64,000 nucleotides of DNA from Ferranicluibacter quercicola (GCF_021168455.1 NZ_JAJOZR010000002.1:62001-126000); one strand, 5' to 3'. Numbered from the stretch's first letter, positions 48,103 through 57,026 are shown. The notes: generated by a model from the letters alone, not told the origin. Translations and numbers: made by a program.

Positions 48103-49536
48103 ATGACCGAGACGACCTTCGTTCAGAACGACGATATCCGCTCCGCCTTTTCCGCCGCCATGTCGGCCATGTACCGGGCGGAAGTGCCGGCCTATGGCAC
48201 GCTGATGGATCTCGTGGCCGAGGTGAACGCGCAGGTGCTCGCAGCCGCGCCCGATCTTGCCGAGCGGCTTGCCGAAACCGACGCGCTGGACCGGATTTCG
48301 CAGGAGCGGCACGGCGCCATCCGGCTCGGCACGCCTGCGGAATTGTCGATGATGCGCCGCGTCTTCGCGGTCATGGGCATGTTTCCGGTCGGCTATTACG
48401 ACCTCAGCACGGCCGGCGTGCCGGTTCATTCCACGGCGTTCCGTCCGGTCGGTGCCAGCGCTCTCAGCCGCAACCCCTTCCGCGTCTTCACGTCGCTGCT
48501 GCGTCTCGACCTGATCGACGATGCGGACCTGCGGGCGGAGGCCGAGCGCGTGCTGGAGACGCGTGCGATCTTCACCCCTGCCGCCGTCGCGCTGACGGAA
48601 AAGGCCGAGGCCGAGGGCGGGCTCGATGCCCAAGACGCCGCCGCCTTCGTCGAGGCGGTGCTGGAGACGTTCCGCTGGCATGACAAGGCGATCGTCGATG
48701 CCGGCCTCTACAAGCGGCTGCACGACGCCCATCGCCTGATCGCCGACGTCGTCTCCTTCAAGGGACCGCACATCAACCATCTGACGCCGCGCACGCTCGA
48801 CATCGATGCGGTGCAGGCGCGCATGCCGGACAAGGGCATTGCGCCCAAGGCCGTCATCGAAGGTCCGCCGACGCGGGCCTGCCCGATCCTGCTTCGCCAG
48901 ACCTCGTTCAAGGCGCTGGACGAGCCGGTGTCCTTCGAGGACGAGACCGGCGCCTGGGTGGCGGGGTCGCACACCGCCCGCTTCGGCGAGATCGAGCAGC
49001 GCGGCATCGCCCTGACCCCGAAAGGCCGGGCGCTTTACGATGCGCTGCTCGACCGGTCGCGCAAACAGGTGCGACCCGCCGCCGACGGTTCCAATGCCGT
49101 GGCCTACGAGCAGGCGCTGGCGGAGGCGTTCCGGGACTTTCCGGACAGCTGGGACGGTCTTCGCGCGCAGGGGCTCGGCTATTTCACCTACAGCCTGACG
49201 GAGGCGGGCCGCGATGCCGAGACCGCAGGCGACATCGAGACGATGCTGCGTGACGGGCGCGTGCGGTTCGACCCGGTCGTCTACGAGGATTTCCTGCCCG
49301 TGAGTGCGGCCGGCATCTTCCAGTCGAACCTCGGCGATGCCGCCGCGCAGGATTTCTCCGCGAGCCCCAGCCAGCAGCAGTTCGAGGCCGATCTCGGGCA
49401 GGCGGTTCTCAACGAATTCGACCATTACGCTGCGATCGAAGCGGCGTCGATCGCGGCCTGCCTGTCCGGCACATCGGGGCAGGCGACAGTGCGTGCCCCG
49501 GGGCAGGCGACATCGCGCGTCGAGGCGGCCGAGTGA
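48103..49536 (+). CDS. hglS: 2-oxoadipate dioxygenase/decarboxylase HglS (DUF1338)
   Basis: A 477-residue DUF1338/VOC-fold, Fe(II)-dependent enzyme. Characterised HglS of Pseudomonas putida converts 2-oxoadipate with O2 to D-2-hydroxyglutarate and CO2. The metal and substrate residues I recall for that enzyme are present at the same or nearly the same numbers: His70 and Arg74 in QERHGAIRLGT, His226 in GPHINHLTPR, and Glu296 (294 in P. putida) in RFGEIEQRG. The first residues MTETTFVQNDDIR follow a weak ribosome site. The GTG start of the next gene overlaps the stop (GTGA), so the product is probably handed on by a co-translated dehydrogenase. Confidence 0.9.
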   Translation: MTETTFVQNDDIRSAFSAAMSAMYRAEVPAYGTLMDLVAEVNAQVLAAAPDLAERLAETDALDRISQERHGAIRLGTPAELSMMRRVFAVMGMFPVGYYDLSTAGVPVHSTAFRPVGASALSRNPFRVFTSLLRLDLIDDADLRAEAERVLETRAIFTPAAVALTEKAEAEGGLDAQDAAAFVEAVLETFRWHDKAIVDAGLYKRLHDAHRLIADVVSFKGPHINHLTPRTLDIDAVQARMPDKGIAPKAVIEGPPTRACPILLRQTSFKALDEPVSFEDETGAWVAGSHTARFGEIEQRGIALTPKGRALYDALLDRSRKQVRPAADGSNAVAYEQALAEAFRDFPDSWDGLRAQGLGYFTYSLTEAGRDAETAGDIETMLRDGRVRFDPVVYEDFLPVSAAGIFQSNLGDAAAQDFSASPSQQQFEADLGQAVLNEFDHYAAIEAASIAACLSGTSGQATVRAPGQATSRVEAAE

Positions 49537-50969
49537 GCGCTCGCGTCGTCATCGGGCAGGAGCACGCGCAGGCGCTGACGGCGCTGGTGGGCGAACGCGG
49601 CTTCGTGTCTCAAGCCGGCGACATGGCGGCCTACGAGACCGGCGCGCGCTACGATGCGGGCCGGGCGCTCGCCGTCGTGCGGCCGCAGACCACGCAGGAG
49701 GTGTCCGCCGTCCTCTCCTATTGCGTGCGCCACGGCCTCGCCGTCGTGCCGCAGTCGGGCAATACCGGCCTCGTCTCCGGCTCGACGCCGGACGCGGCGG
49801 GCGGACAGATTGTGCTCAGCCTCGACCGGATGACCGGGCATTTCGCGCTCGATGAAGACAACCGCTCGCTGGAGGCCGATGCGGGCCTGTTGCTGTCGGA
49901 CGTCAACCGGCGGCTGGAGGCGTCCGGCCTGTTCTTTCCGATCGACCTCGGGGCCGATCCGCGTCTCGGCGGCATGATCGCCACCAATACCGGCGGCTCC
50001 CGCTTTCTGAAATATGGCGATGTCCGGCGCAACGTGCTGGGGCTGACGGTCGTTCTGGCCAACGACGAGGGCACGATCCTCGAATTCGGACAGGCGCTGC
50101 GCAAGAACAATACCGGCGTGGACTGGAAGCAGCTCTTCATCGGCACCTCCGGCGCGTTCGGCGTCGTCACCCGTTGCGTGCTCAATCTGGAGCGCCTGCC
50201 GCTGCAGACTGCGACGGCCTATCTGGTACCGGCGGGGCCCGAGGCCGTGATGCCGCTGCTGCGGTTGATGGAAGAGCGGCTCGGCACGACGCTGTCGGCC
50301 TTCGAAGGCATGTCCCGCAATGCCATCGCGGCGGCGCTCGACCATGTGCCGTCGCTTCGCAATCCGTTCCAGAACGGCGAGATCCCGGACTATGTGATTC
50401 TCGCCGAGGTCAGCCGGACGTGGCAGGCGCGCGAGAGCGAGGAGCCGCTCGGCGACCTGCTCGAATCGGTGCTGGCCGAGATCTTCGAGACCGAAGCGGC
50501 GCCGCTGGCCGATGCCTTCATCGGTCCGGCGCACGAGATGTGGGCGTTGCGGCACGCTCTGTCGGAAGGCGTCAAGCAGTCCGGCCGCCTCATCGCCTTC
50601 GACGTCGCCTTCCGGCGCGGCGATATCATGGCGTTCTGCGAGCGGATGAAGCACGACATGCCGGAGCGCTTCCCGCAGGGCCGGATCTGCGATTTCGGCC
50701 ATGTCGGCGATGGCGGCGTCCATCTCAACATCGTCTTCCCGCGCGACGCGGACGGGCTTGCCGATGGCTCGCTGGAAACGGCGCTGCGCGACTGGGTCTA
50801 TGCCGTTGTCGTCGAGGATTTCGCCGGCAGCTTCAGCGCCGAACACGCCATAGGCCGCAAGAACCAGCAGTATTACGATCTCTATACGCCGCAGACGATC
50901 AAGGACATGGCCTGCGGCCTTCTTACCCTCACCTCGCCCGGCGGTCTCGGCACCGTCCGCTTCGGCTGA
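49533..50969 (+). CDS. FAD-linked dehydrogenase, probable D-2-hydroxyglutarate dehydrogenase
   Basis: A 478-residue member of the FAD_binding_4 / FAD-oxidase_C family. The N-terminal half holds VVPQSGNTGLVSGSTP and DPRLGGMIATNTGGSRFLKYGDVRRNVLG (FAD binding). The C-terminal half ends with FGHVGDGGVHLNIVFP, the His-rich metal/substrate site of D-2-hydroxyacid dehydrogenases, and SAEHAIGRKNQ. It overlaps hglS by four bases and starts with GTG. HglS makes D-2-hydroxyglutarate, so oxidation of that compound to 2-oxoglutarate is the best inference. D-lactate or glycolate oxidation is the alternative on sequence alone. Confidence 0.85.
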   Translation: MSARVVIGQEHAQALTALVGERGFVSQAGDMAAYETGARYDAGRALAVVRPQTTQEVSAVLSYCVRHGLAVVPQSGNTGLVSGSTPDAAGGQIVLSLDRMTGHFALDEDNRSLEADAGLLLSDVNRRLEASGLFFPIDLGADPRLGGMIATNTGGSRFLKYGDVRRNVLGLTVVLANDEGTILEFGQALRKNNTGVDWKQLFIGTSGAFGVVTRCVLNLERLPLQTATAYLVPAGPEAVMPLLRLMEERLGTTLSAFEGMSRNAIAAALDHVPSLRNPFQNGEIPDYVILAEVSRTWQARESEEPLGDLLESVLAEIFETEAAPLADAFIGPAHEMWALRHALSEGVKQSGRLIAFDVAFRRGDIMAFCERMKHDMPERFPQGRICDFGHVGDGGVHLNIVFPRDADGLADGSLETALRDWVYAVVVEDFAGSFSAEHAIGRKNQQYYDLYTPQTIKDMACGLLTLTSPGGLGTVRFG

Positions 50970-50990
50970 TCCCTTTCAGGAGTTGACCCC

Positions 50991-52526
50991 ATGAACATCG
51001 CCCATAAGCCGCTCGACGTCGTTGCAGAAACCGGCCGGCTGCTCGGCCTTCTCGGCGTCGATCCCGCCCTTCACACCGGCGGCGACATGGCGTCCTTCTC
51101 GCCGGTGACCGGCCAGGAGATCGCCCGTCTGAAGACCATCTCGGCCGACGAGACCGGCGCCCGCATCGAGACCGCGCACGAGGCCTTCAAGGCCTGGCGC
51201 CTGATCCCCGCGCCGCGTCGTGGCGAACTGGTCCGCCTGCTCGGCGAGGAGCTGCGGGCGCACAAGGCCGATCTCGGCCGTCTCGTTTCGCTGGAAGCCG
51301 GCAAGATCCCGTCGGAGGGGCTCGGCGAAGTGCAGGAGATGATCGACATCTGCGATTTCGCCGTCGGCCTCTCCCGCCAGCTCTACGGCCTGACCATCGC
51401 GACCGAGCGTCCCGGCCACCGGATGATGGAGACCTGGCATCCGCTCGGCGTCATCGGCGTCATCTCGGCCTTCAACTTCCCGGTCGCCGTCTGGGCCTGG
51501 AACGCGGCGCTCGCCTTCGTCTGCGGCAATGCCGTGGTCTGGAAGCCTTCGGAAAAGACGCCGCTGACGGCGCTGGCCTGCCAGGCCGTTCTGGAAAAGG
51601 CCATCAAGCGCTTCGGCGAGGACGCACCGTCCGGTCTGTCATCCGTGCTGATCGGCGATCGGGGGATCGGCGAGGTTCTGGTCGATCATCCCAAAGTGCC
51701 GCTCGTTTCAGCCACGGGCTCCACGCGCATGGGCCGCGATGTCGGTCCGCGGCTTGCCAAGCGCTTCGCGCGGGGCATTCTGGAGCTTGGCGGCAACAAT
51801 GGCGGCATCGTCTGCCCGTCGGCGGATCTCGACATGGCGTTGCGCGCCATCGCCTTCGGCGCCATGGGCACGGCCGGCCAGCGCTGCACCACGCTGCGCC
51901 GCCTGTTCGTGCATGACAGCGTGTATGATGCGCTGCTGCCGCGGCTGAAGAAGGCCTATGGCAGCGTTTCCGTCGGCAATCCGCTCGAAAGCACCGCCCT
52001 CGTCGGCCCGCTGGTCGATCGCCCGGCCTATGAGGGCATGCAGAAGGCGCTTGAGGAGGCCAAGGCCCATGGCGGCCGTGTGACGGGCGGCGAGCGCGTC
52101 GATCTTGGCCATGCCGAGGCCTATTATGTGAAGCCGGCGCTGGTCGAAATGCCGGACCAGGCAGGGCCGGTGCTGGAGGAAACCTTCGCGCCGATCCTCT
52201 ACGTCATGAAATACAGCGACTTCGACGCGGCGATCGCCGCCCACAACGCCGTGGCCGCCGGCCTTTCCTCGTCGATCTTCACCCGCGACCTGCAGGAATC
52301 CGAGCGGTTCCTGTCGGCCGACGGCTCGGATTGCGGCATCGCCAACGTCAATATCGGCACGTCCGGTGCCGAGATCGGCGGTGCGTTCGGTGGCGAGAAG
52401 GAAACCGGCGGCGGTCGCGAATCCGGTTCGGATGCCTGGAAGGCCTATATGCGCCGGGCGACCAACACGGTGAACTATTCCAAGGCGCTGCCGCTGGCGC
52501 AGGGCGTGTCGTTCGACATCGAATAG
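50991..52526 (+). CDS. amaB: ALDH7-type aldehyde dehydrogenase, probable 2-aminoadipate semialdehyde / piperideine-6-carboxylate dehydrogenase
   Basis: A 511-residue NAD(P)-dependent aldehyde dehydrogenase of the antiquitin/AmaB class. NFPVAVWAWNAALAFVCGNAVVWKPSEKTPL binds the cofactor, the general base is in LELGGNNGGIV, and the nucleophile is in GQRCTTLRR. The antiquitin-like GGAFGGEKETGGGRESGSD segment is near the end. These enzymes oxidise 2-aminoadipate-6-semialdehyde (in equilibrium with piperideine-6-carboxylate) to 2-aminoadipate in lysine breakdown. AGGAG lies 8 bases before the ATG, 21 bases after the preceding gene. Confidence 0.9.
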   Translation: MNIAHKPLDVVAETGRLLGLLGVDPALHTGGDMASFSPVTGQEIARLKTISADETGARIETAHEAFKAWRLIPAPRRGELVRLLGEELRAHKADLGRLVSLEAGKIPSEGLGEVQEMIDICDFAVGLSRQLYGLTIATERPGHRMMETWHPLGVIGVISAFNFPVAVWAWNAALAFVCGNAVVWKPSEKTPLTALACQAVLEKAIKRFGEDAPSGLSSVLIGDRGIGEVLVDHPKVPLVSATGSTRMGRDVGPRLAKRFARGILELGGNNGGIVCPSADLDMALRAIAFGAMGTAGQRCTTLRRLFVHDSVYDALLPRLKKAYGSVSVGNPLESTALVGPLVDRPAYEGMQKALEEAKAHGGRVTGGERVDLGHAEAYYVKPALVEMPDQAGPVLEETFAPILYVMKYSDFDAAIAAHNAVAAGLSSSIFTRDLQESERFLSADGSDCGIANVNIGTSGAEIGGAFGGEKETGGGRESGSDAWKAYMRRATNTVNYSKALPLAQGVSFDIE

Positions 52527-52535
52527 GACCACGAG

Positions 52536-52564
52536 GAATGGGGGCGCATCTGCCGCCCTCATTC
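52536..52564. terminator. Hairpin between converging amaB and phnN
   Basis: GAATGGGGGCG (52536-52546) pairs with CGCCCTCATTC (52554-52564) over 11 bp with one G-T pair and a 7-base loop. It lies between the two stop codons and could end transcription from both sides. T-runs are poor. Confidence 0.45.
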
Positions 52565-52569
52565 GTCTG

Positions 52570-53160
52570 CTAACTGGCTTCGGCTCTTGCCAGCGACAGC
52601 ACGAAAGCTGCGAAGCGTTCGCCGGCCTCTTCCAGCGGACCGCTATTGTCGATGGTGGTCAGGTGCGGATCGCTCTCGATGTCGGGGACCTGGCGGGCAA
52701 GCCTCTGGCGGATGTCGGCTTCGCTCTCCCGGGCGCGCGCGATCAGCCGTGCCGCGATGACCTCGGGCGACGCCACGATATTCACGACCGCCACGCGCGG
52801 GAACGCAGTCCGGAAACCGTCGAGCACGGCGCGGCTGCCATTGGCGACCAGCGTGCGCCCCTCCGCGAGCCTCGCGTGGCACGCCACCGGGATGCCATAG
52901 CAAAGGCCGTGGGCCTCCCACTGCACGGCGAAGGCACCCTGTTCGGCACGGGCGCGAAAATCCTCCGGCGAGACCGCCTCGTGATCCTCTCCACCGGCAT
53001 CCTGCGCGCGCGTGATCACGCGGCGGACGAGCTCGACCTCGGCCGATCGGGCCTTCAGCCGGGTCATGGCGTAGGCGATGACGCTGTCCTTGCCGGCGCC
53101 GCTCGGGCCGACGACGACGATCATGGAGCCGGTGCCGCCCGTCGGGTGATCCGGGGTCAT
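52570..53160 (-). CDS. phnN: Ribose 1,5-bisphosphokinase PhnN
   Basis: A 196-residue P-loop kinase resembling guanylate kinase. Walker A VVVGPSGAGKDSV lies near residues 15-27, and RRVITRAQDAGGEDHEAVS is typical of PhnN. It phosphorylates ribose 1,5-bisphosphate to PRPP, closing the C-P lyase pathway back to nucleotide metabolism. Its start overlaps the phnM stop by four bases, so it is the last gene of a coupled DUF1045-phnM-phnN series. Confidence 0.93.
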   Translation of the reverse strand: MTPDHPTGGTGSMIVVVGPSGAGKDSVIAYAMTRLKARSAEVELVRRVITRAQDAGGEDHEAVSPEDFRARAEQGAFAVQWEAHGLCYGIPVACHARLAEGRTLVANGSRAVLDGFRTAFPRVAVVNIVASPEVIAARLIARARESEADIRQRLARQVPDIESDPHLTTIDNSGPLEEAGERFAAFVLSLARAEAS

Positions 53161-54299
53161 GCGACACGCCGCCCGTTGCGCCAGACGGAGCGGACGATCG
53201 GCACGCCGCTCGGTCGCTCGACACGCACGAGGTCGGCACGGCGGCCGACCGCGATCCGTCCCCGATCCTCGAGACCGACCGTGCGGGCGGGATTGTCGCT
53301 GACGAGCGCGATCGCTTTTGCCAGGCCGAAGCCGTCGATGGCGTCGGCCAGCAGGAAGGGGGCGTGGATGAGGCTGAAGGGCACGTAGTCGGACGAGAGC
53401 ACGTCGAGGACGCCGCGTTCGGCGAGGTCGCGGGCGGCGATATTGCCGGAATGCGAGCCGCCGCGCACGACGTTCGGCGCGCCCATCAGAACACTGAGAC
53501 CAGCCCTGTGCGAGAGATCGGCGGCCTCCAGGCTGGTCGGGAACTCGGCCAGCTTGACGCCGAGATCGATCGATTCCTCGACATGGGCCGCGGTCGCATC
53601 GTCATGGCTGGCGATCGGGATGCCGCGGGCAGCGCAGATATCGGCGAGCGCCATGCGATGGCGGGCCGAGTTGCGCTCCGACAGCGCCAGCTGTTTCTCG
53701 ACATAGAGCGCGAAGGCCTCGTCCGAGAGGCCGCGCTTGATCTTGTAATAGAGGATGTACTGATCCATCGTCTGGAACTGGCGCTGGCCGGGCGCGTGAT
53801 CCATGAGCGAGACGAGGCCCACCTTCGCATCGTCGCGGAAGGCGTCAAACTGGTCGAGCACGTTGTCGGTCGAGACCTCGCAGCGCAGGTGGATGCGGTG
53901 GTCGGCGCGCAGGCGATTTTCCCGCTCGGCCTCCGCCAGCGCATCGGCCATGGCGCGCATCTCGCCGGTGGCAAAGCCGTCGTCACCTTCCGCCGAGCCC
54001 ATGCGCAGGCAATCGAACACCGTGGTGATGCCGGAGGTGACGATCTGCGCATCGTGGGCCTGAATTGCCGCGATCTTCATCCAGCGCAGGCCCGGGCGTG
54101 GGGCATAATGCGTTTCCAGGTGATCGGTGTGCAGCTCGACGAGACCGGGAATGAGATAGTCGCCCTCGAAATCCTCGCCGCTGTGAAGCGAGCCGCTCGA
54201 GATATCGGCGATCCGCCCGTCGCGAACGAGCACGGAGCCCTTTACGATCTCGTCCGGCAGGACGATGCTGGCATTGGTGAAGATCTGCTCGACGGCCAT
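53157..54299 (-). CDS. phnM: Alpha-D-ribose 1-methylphosphonate 5-triphosphate diphosphatase PhnM
   Basis: A 380-residue amidohydrolase-superfamily enzyme. The metal site HTDHLETHYAPRPG, the aspartate-rich SSDYVPFSLIHAPFLL and ASHDDATAAHVEES are PhnM hallmarks. It removes pyrophosphate from alpha-D-ribose 1-methylphosphonate 5-triphosphate so that C-P lyase can act. The DUF1045 gene abuts it with no gap, and it overlaps phnN by four bases. The C-P lyase core (phnGHIJKL) is not in this window and must be elsewhere if the pathway is complete. Confidence 0.95.
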   Translation of the reverse strand: MAVEQIFTNASIVLPDEIVKGSVLVRDGRIADISSGSLHSGEDFEGDYLIPGLVELHTDHLETHYAPRPGLRWMKIAAIQAHDAQIVTSGITTVFDCLRMGSAEGDDGFATGEMRAMADALAEAERENRLRADHRIHLRCEVSTDNVLDQFDAFRDDAKVGLVSLMDHAPGQRQFQTMDQYILYYKIKRGLSDEAFALYVEKQLALSERNSARHRMALADICAARGIPIASHDDATAAHVEESIDLGVKLAEFPTSLEAADLSHRAGLSVLMGAPNVVRGGSHSGNIAARDLAERGVLDVLSSDYVPFSLIHAPFLLADAIDGFGLAKAIALVSDNPARTVGLEDRGRIAVGRRADLVRVERPSGVPIVRSVWRNGRRVA

Positions 54300-55007
54300 T
54301 CATCTGTCTCCTTCGATCGCGGCATCGCCCAGCGGCATCAGCGAGTGGACGGTAAAGGGGCTGCCGCGCTTCGGCTCGACGAAGAGCGCGAGTGCGGTCA
54401 CGGGCAACGGCTTTCCGAGGAAGCCGGCAAAGGCTTCTTCGAGCGCTGCCCGCACGGCCGGTCGCCGTTCCTGCGAAACGGCATCCGTCAGCGTCATGTG
54501 AAAGCGGAATTCGTCGAAAACATAAGGATAGCCCCAGTTTTCAAGATTCTCCCGCTGCGCAGGCGGCAGCGTCTCCGGCTTCCGGCGCGCGATGTCTTCC
54601 GCCGACAGGGCCGCACGAAAGGGCTCGAACCGGCGCACGGTCTCCGCGGCAAAGCGCGAGAGCGCCTCGCAGGGGGCACCGGGAACGAGGGCGAAGAAGG
54701 GGCCGAGCTGCCCGAGCGTCAGGGACGGGATCTCGAAGGGCGCGCATTCGGCGGAGAACTCGTCAAGCGCCGCCAGCAGCTCGGCTTCCGTGCGGCCGGG
54801 CGCAAGCGCAAAGGGTGCCTTCAGCGTGGCGTGGAAGCCGTAGCGCCGCGGCTCCGCCGTCAGCGCGCCGAGCTCCTCCGTCGTGAAGCCGGGCACCTCG
54901 GGTGTCGGCACCCGGCCATCGAGAAAGGCGTCGCGCGACAGCCAGGCCGCGGCGGCCAGCGTCAGGGCATCGTCTTTCGGCGGGGTGAAGTAAAGGGCGT
55001 AGCGCAT
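54300..55007 (-). CDS. DUF1045 phosphonate-operon protein, putative 2H phosphoesterase
   Basis: A 235-residue protein of the DUF1045 family found in phn operons (putative phosphonate metabolism protein). Two H-x-T motifs, FHATLKAPF (about residue 60) and FHMTLTD (about residue 172), are spaced as in 2H phosphoesterases, which open cyclic phosphodiesters or ligate RNA ends. The start MRYALYFTPP at 55007 fits the family; the open frame extends 54 codons upstream in GC-rich sequence. Its neighbour PhnM acts just before C-P lyase, whose product is a ribose 1,2-cyclic phosphate, so a PhnP-like ring-opening role is an attractive inference. Confidence 0.85.
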   Translation of the reverse strand: MRYALYFTPPKDDALTLAAAAWLSRDAFLDGRVPTPEVPGFTTEELGALTAEPRRYGFHATLKAPFALAPGRTEAELLAALDEFSAECAPFEIPSLTLGQLGPFFALVPGAPCEALSRFAAETVRRFEPFRAALSAEDIARRKPETLPPAQRENLENWGYPYVFDEFRFHMTLTDAVSQERRPAVRAALEEAFAGFLGKPLPVTALALFVEPKRGSPFTVHSLMPLGDAAIEGDR

Positions 55008-55383
55008 CGCATCCTCGATCCTGGCCGCCTTCGGGCCCTGCGCGTTCGGCAAGGCCCTGGCGGTCGTTGCAGTTCCGCTTCGTGCGAGCATCGGAGACGC
55101 GTGTCGAAGCGGATGTGGCTCTTCGCCGGCATGTGCGGCACGCGTGTCATTCTCATGTGACGCGGTCATGACATCGCCCGCGCTTCCCGTTCAGATCGCC
55201 ATCGGTCGCATTTCTCGCTCCCGCGCGCGTCGGAGAGTCACGGATGCCATCCGACCGAACGTCCTTAAAGCGCTTTCGCCGTCGATGTCACGGGGTGCAT
55301 GCGCTTTGCTGCCGGCAGGAGCGGATTGCGTCGAACATGACGCAGATCGGGTGCCCGGACCGGGAGATCCCGCGGGAGGACTC
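55008..55383. other. Promoter region of the DUF1045-phnM-phnN operon
   Basis: About 375 bases between the gntK stop and the DUF1045 start, both on the minus strand. No convincing gene is present. It contains the Pho-box-like element at 55157-55174. The rest is GC-rich with no other clear signal. Confidence 0.6.
55157..55174 (-). promoter_or_regulatory. Pho-box-like element upstream of the phn operon
   Basis: On the minus strand the sequence reads ATGTCAT-GACC-GCGTCAC. Against the PhoB site CTGTCAT-N4-CTGTCAY this is 6/7 and 5/7 in the two half-sites, with the exact 4-base spacer. It is 150 bases before the DUF1045 start. Phosphate-starvation control of phn genes is well established in other bacteria. 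Confidence 0.45.
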
Positions 55384-55974
55384 TCACCCGGTCGGCAGAT
55401 CGGCAAGGCCTTCCAGCGCGGCGGCAATCACGGCGTCGAGCGGGCGGTCGATATCGACGGTGACGACGAGGTCTTCGCCCGTCGGCGGCTCCAGCGTTCT
55501 GAACTGGCTGTCGAGCAGAGAGGTAGGCATGAAATGGCCGGTGCGGTGTCCCATGCGGGATTCGAGCACCGCCCTTGCGCCCGTGAGGAAGACGAAGGCG
55601 AGTCTGCCGCCTGCCGCCTTGCGCAGGTGGTCGCGGTAGGCCTTCTTCAACGCGGAGCAGGAGACCACGACAGCATGGCCGTCCGCGGATCCCGTCCGCA
55701 GGGCCTTGCCGACGGCGTCGAGCCACGGCCAGCGGTCCTCGTCGGTCAGCGGCGTGCCGGCCGACATCTTGGCGATGTTTTCCGGCGGGTGCAGGGCGTC
55801 GCCCTCGATGAAATCGGTCGAGAAGGCCTCCGCGATGGCCTCGCCGACGGAGCTTTTGCCACAGCCGCTGACGCCCATGACCACGACGGGTGCGGGCAGG
55901 TGATCGGCGGGTGCCGCCGGCGAAGCGGTGCGGGGGGCGGAGGGCCCCCCGGTTTTGCGATCGGTGTCCGGCAC
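55384..55974 (-). CDS. gntK: Gluconokinase GntK
   Basis: A P-loop kinase of up to 196 residues that phosphorylates gluconate to 6-phosphogluconate. Walker A GVSGCGKSSVGEAIAE, FIEGDALHPPENIAKMSAGTPLTDEDRWPWL, and VVVSCSALKKAYRDHLR are GntK signatures. The beta strand before the P-loop (APVVVMGVSG) requires a start upstream of the ATG at 55878. GTG at 55974, five bases after the fba stop, is my choice but lacks a clear ribosome site; GTG at 55884 is another option. Its position suggests coupling to fba. Confidence 0.88.
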   Translation of the reverse strand: MPDTDRKTGGPSAPRTASPAAPADHLPAPVVVMGVSGCGKSSVGEAIAEAFSTDFIEGDALHPPENIAKMSAGTPLTDEDRWPWLDAVGKALRTGSADGHAVVVSCSALKKAYRDHLRKAAGGRLAFVFLTGARAVLESRMGHRTGHFMPTSLLDSQFRTLEPPTGEDLVVTVDIDRPLDAVIAAALEGLADLPTG

Positions 55975-55979
55975 GTGGA

Positions 55980-57026
55980 TCAGGCCGTCTTCGCGTAGGA
56001 GGCCGCCATATCGGCCATGCGCCGGATGCGGATCGACGATGCCTTGCCGGCGGTCCGGAAGGCCTCGAAACGCTCGAGGCAAACCTCGGTCATCAAGGCT
56101 GTCGCAGGCTTCAGGTAGCTGCGCGGGTCGAAATTCTCGGGCTTCTCCTTGAAGCACTTGCGGATCGTTCCGGTCATCGCCAGACGCAGGTCGGTGTCGA
56201 TATTGACCTTGCGCACGCCGAAGGGAATGCCGCGCTGGATTTCCGATACGGGCACGCCCCAGGTCTGGGTCATCTCGCCGCCATAGGCGGTGAAGAGGTC
56301 CTGCAGATCCTGCGGCACCGTTGAGGAGCCGTGCATGACGAGGTGGGTGTTGGGCAGGGCCTTGTGGATCTTCTCGATCGTCTCGATCGACAGGATGTCG
56401 CCATCCGGCGCGCGGGTGAACTTGTAGGCGCCGTGGCTGGTGCCGATGGCGACAGCCAGCGCATCGACGCCGGTCTTGCTGACGAAGTCGAGCGCCTGTT
56501 CGGGGTCGGTCAGCAGCTCCTCGCGCGTCAGCTTGCCCTCGAAGCCGTGGCCGTCTTCCTTGTCGCCGGCGCCCGTCTCCAGATTGCCGAGACAACCAAG
56601 CTCGCCTTCGACCGAAACGCCGGCCGCATGCGCGATCTTCACGACTTCGGACGTAACCGCGACGTTGTATTCATAGCTGGCCACCGTCTTGCCGTCGGCC
56701 AGCAGCGAGCCGTCCATCATGACGGAGGTGAAACCGTTGGTGATGGCGGAGATACAGGTGGAGGGCTGGTCGCCGTGATCGAGATGAAGGCAGATCGGGA
56801 TGTGCGGATATTCCTCGGCCGCACCGAGGATCAGGTGGCGCAGAAAGCCGTCGCCGGCATAGGCCCGCGCACCGCGGCTGGCCTGAAGGATGACGGGGCT
56901 GTCGGTCTTGTCCGCCGCCCGCATGACCGCCTGGACATATTCCAGGTTGTTCACGTTGAAAGCCGGCACCGCATAGTCGTTTTCGGCCGCATGATCCAGC
57001 AATTGCCGAAGGCTGATCAGTCCCAT
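55980..57026 (-). CDS. fba: Class II fructose-bisphosphate aldolase
   Basis: A 348-residue zinc-dependent aldolase of the Calvin-cycle-type subgroup. Start MGLISLRQLLDHAAENDYAVPAFNVNN follows TGGGAGAGTGGG. Zinc-binding HLDHGDQ, VEGELGCLGNLETG, AIGTSHGAYKF and HGSSTVPQDLQDL are intact. It cleaves or forms fructose-1,6-bisphosphate in glycolysis and gluconeogenesis. An upstream extension of the open frame (to 57179) lacks similarity. gntK follows after five bases. Confidence 0.96.
   Translation of the reverse strand: MGLISLRQLLDHAAENDYAVPAFNVNNLEYVQAVMRAADKTDSPVILQASRGARAYAGDGFLRHLILGAAEEYPHIPICLHLDHGDQPSTCISAITNGFTSVMMDGSLLADGKTVASYEYNVAVTSEVVKIAHAAGVSVEGELGCLGNLETGAGDKEDGHGFEGKLTREELLTDPEQALDFVSKTGVDALAVAIGTSHGAYKFTRAPDGDILSIETIEKIHKALPNTHLVMHGSSTVPQDLQDLFTAYGGEMTQTWGVPVSEIQRGIPFGVRKVNIDTDLRLAMTGTIRKCFKEKPENFDPRSYLKPATALMTEVCLERFEAFRTAGKASSIRIRRMADMAASYAKTA

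Noticed and set aside
55384..56595. A 403-codon frame joining gntK with an upstream extension over fba
   Set aside because: The extension is an alternate frame of fba. Only the P-loop kinase part is real.
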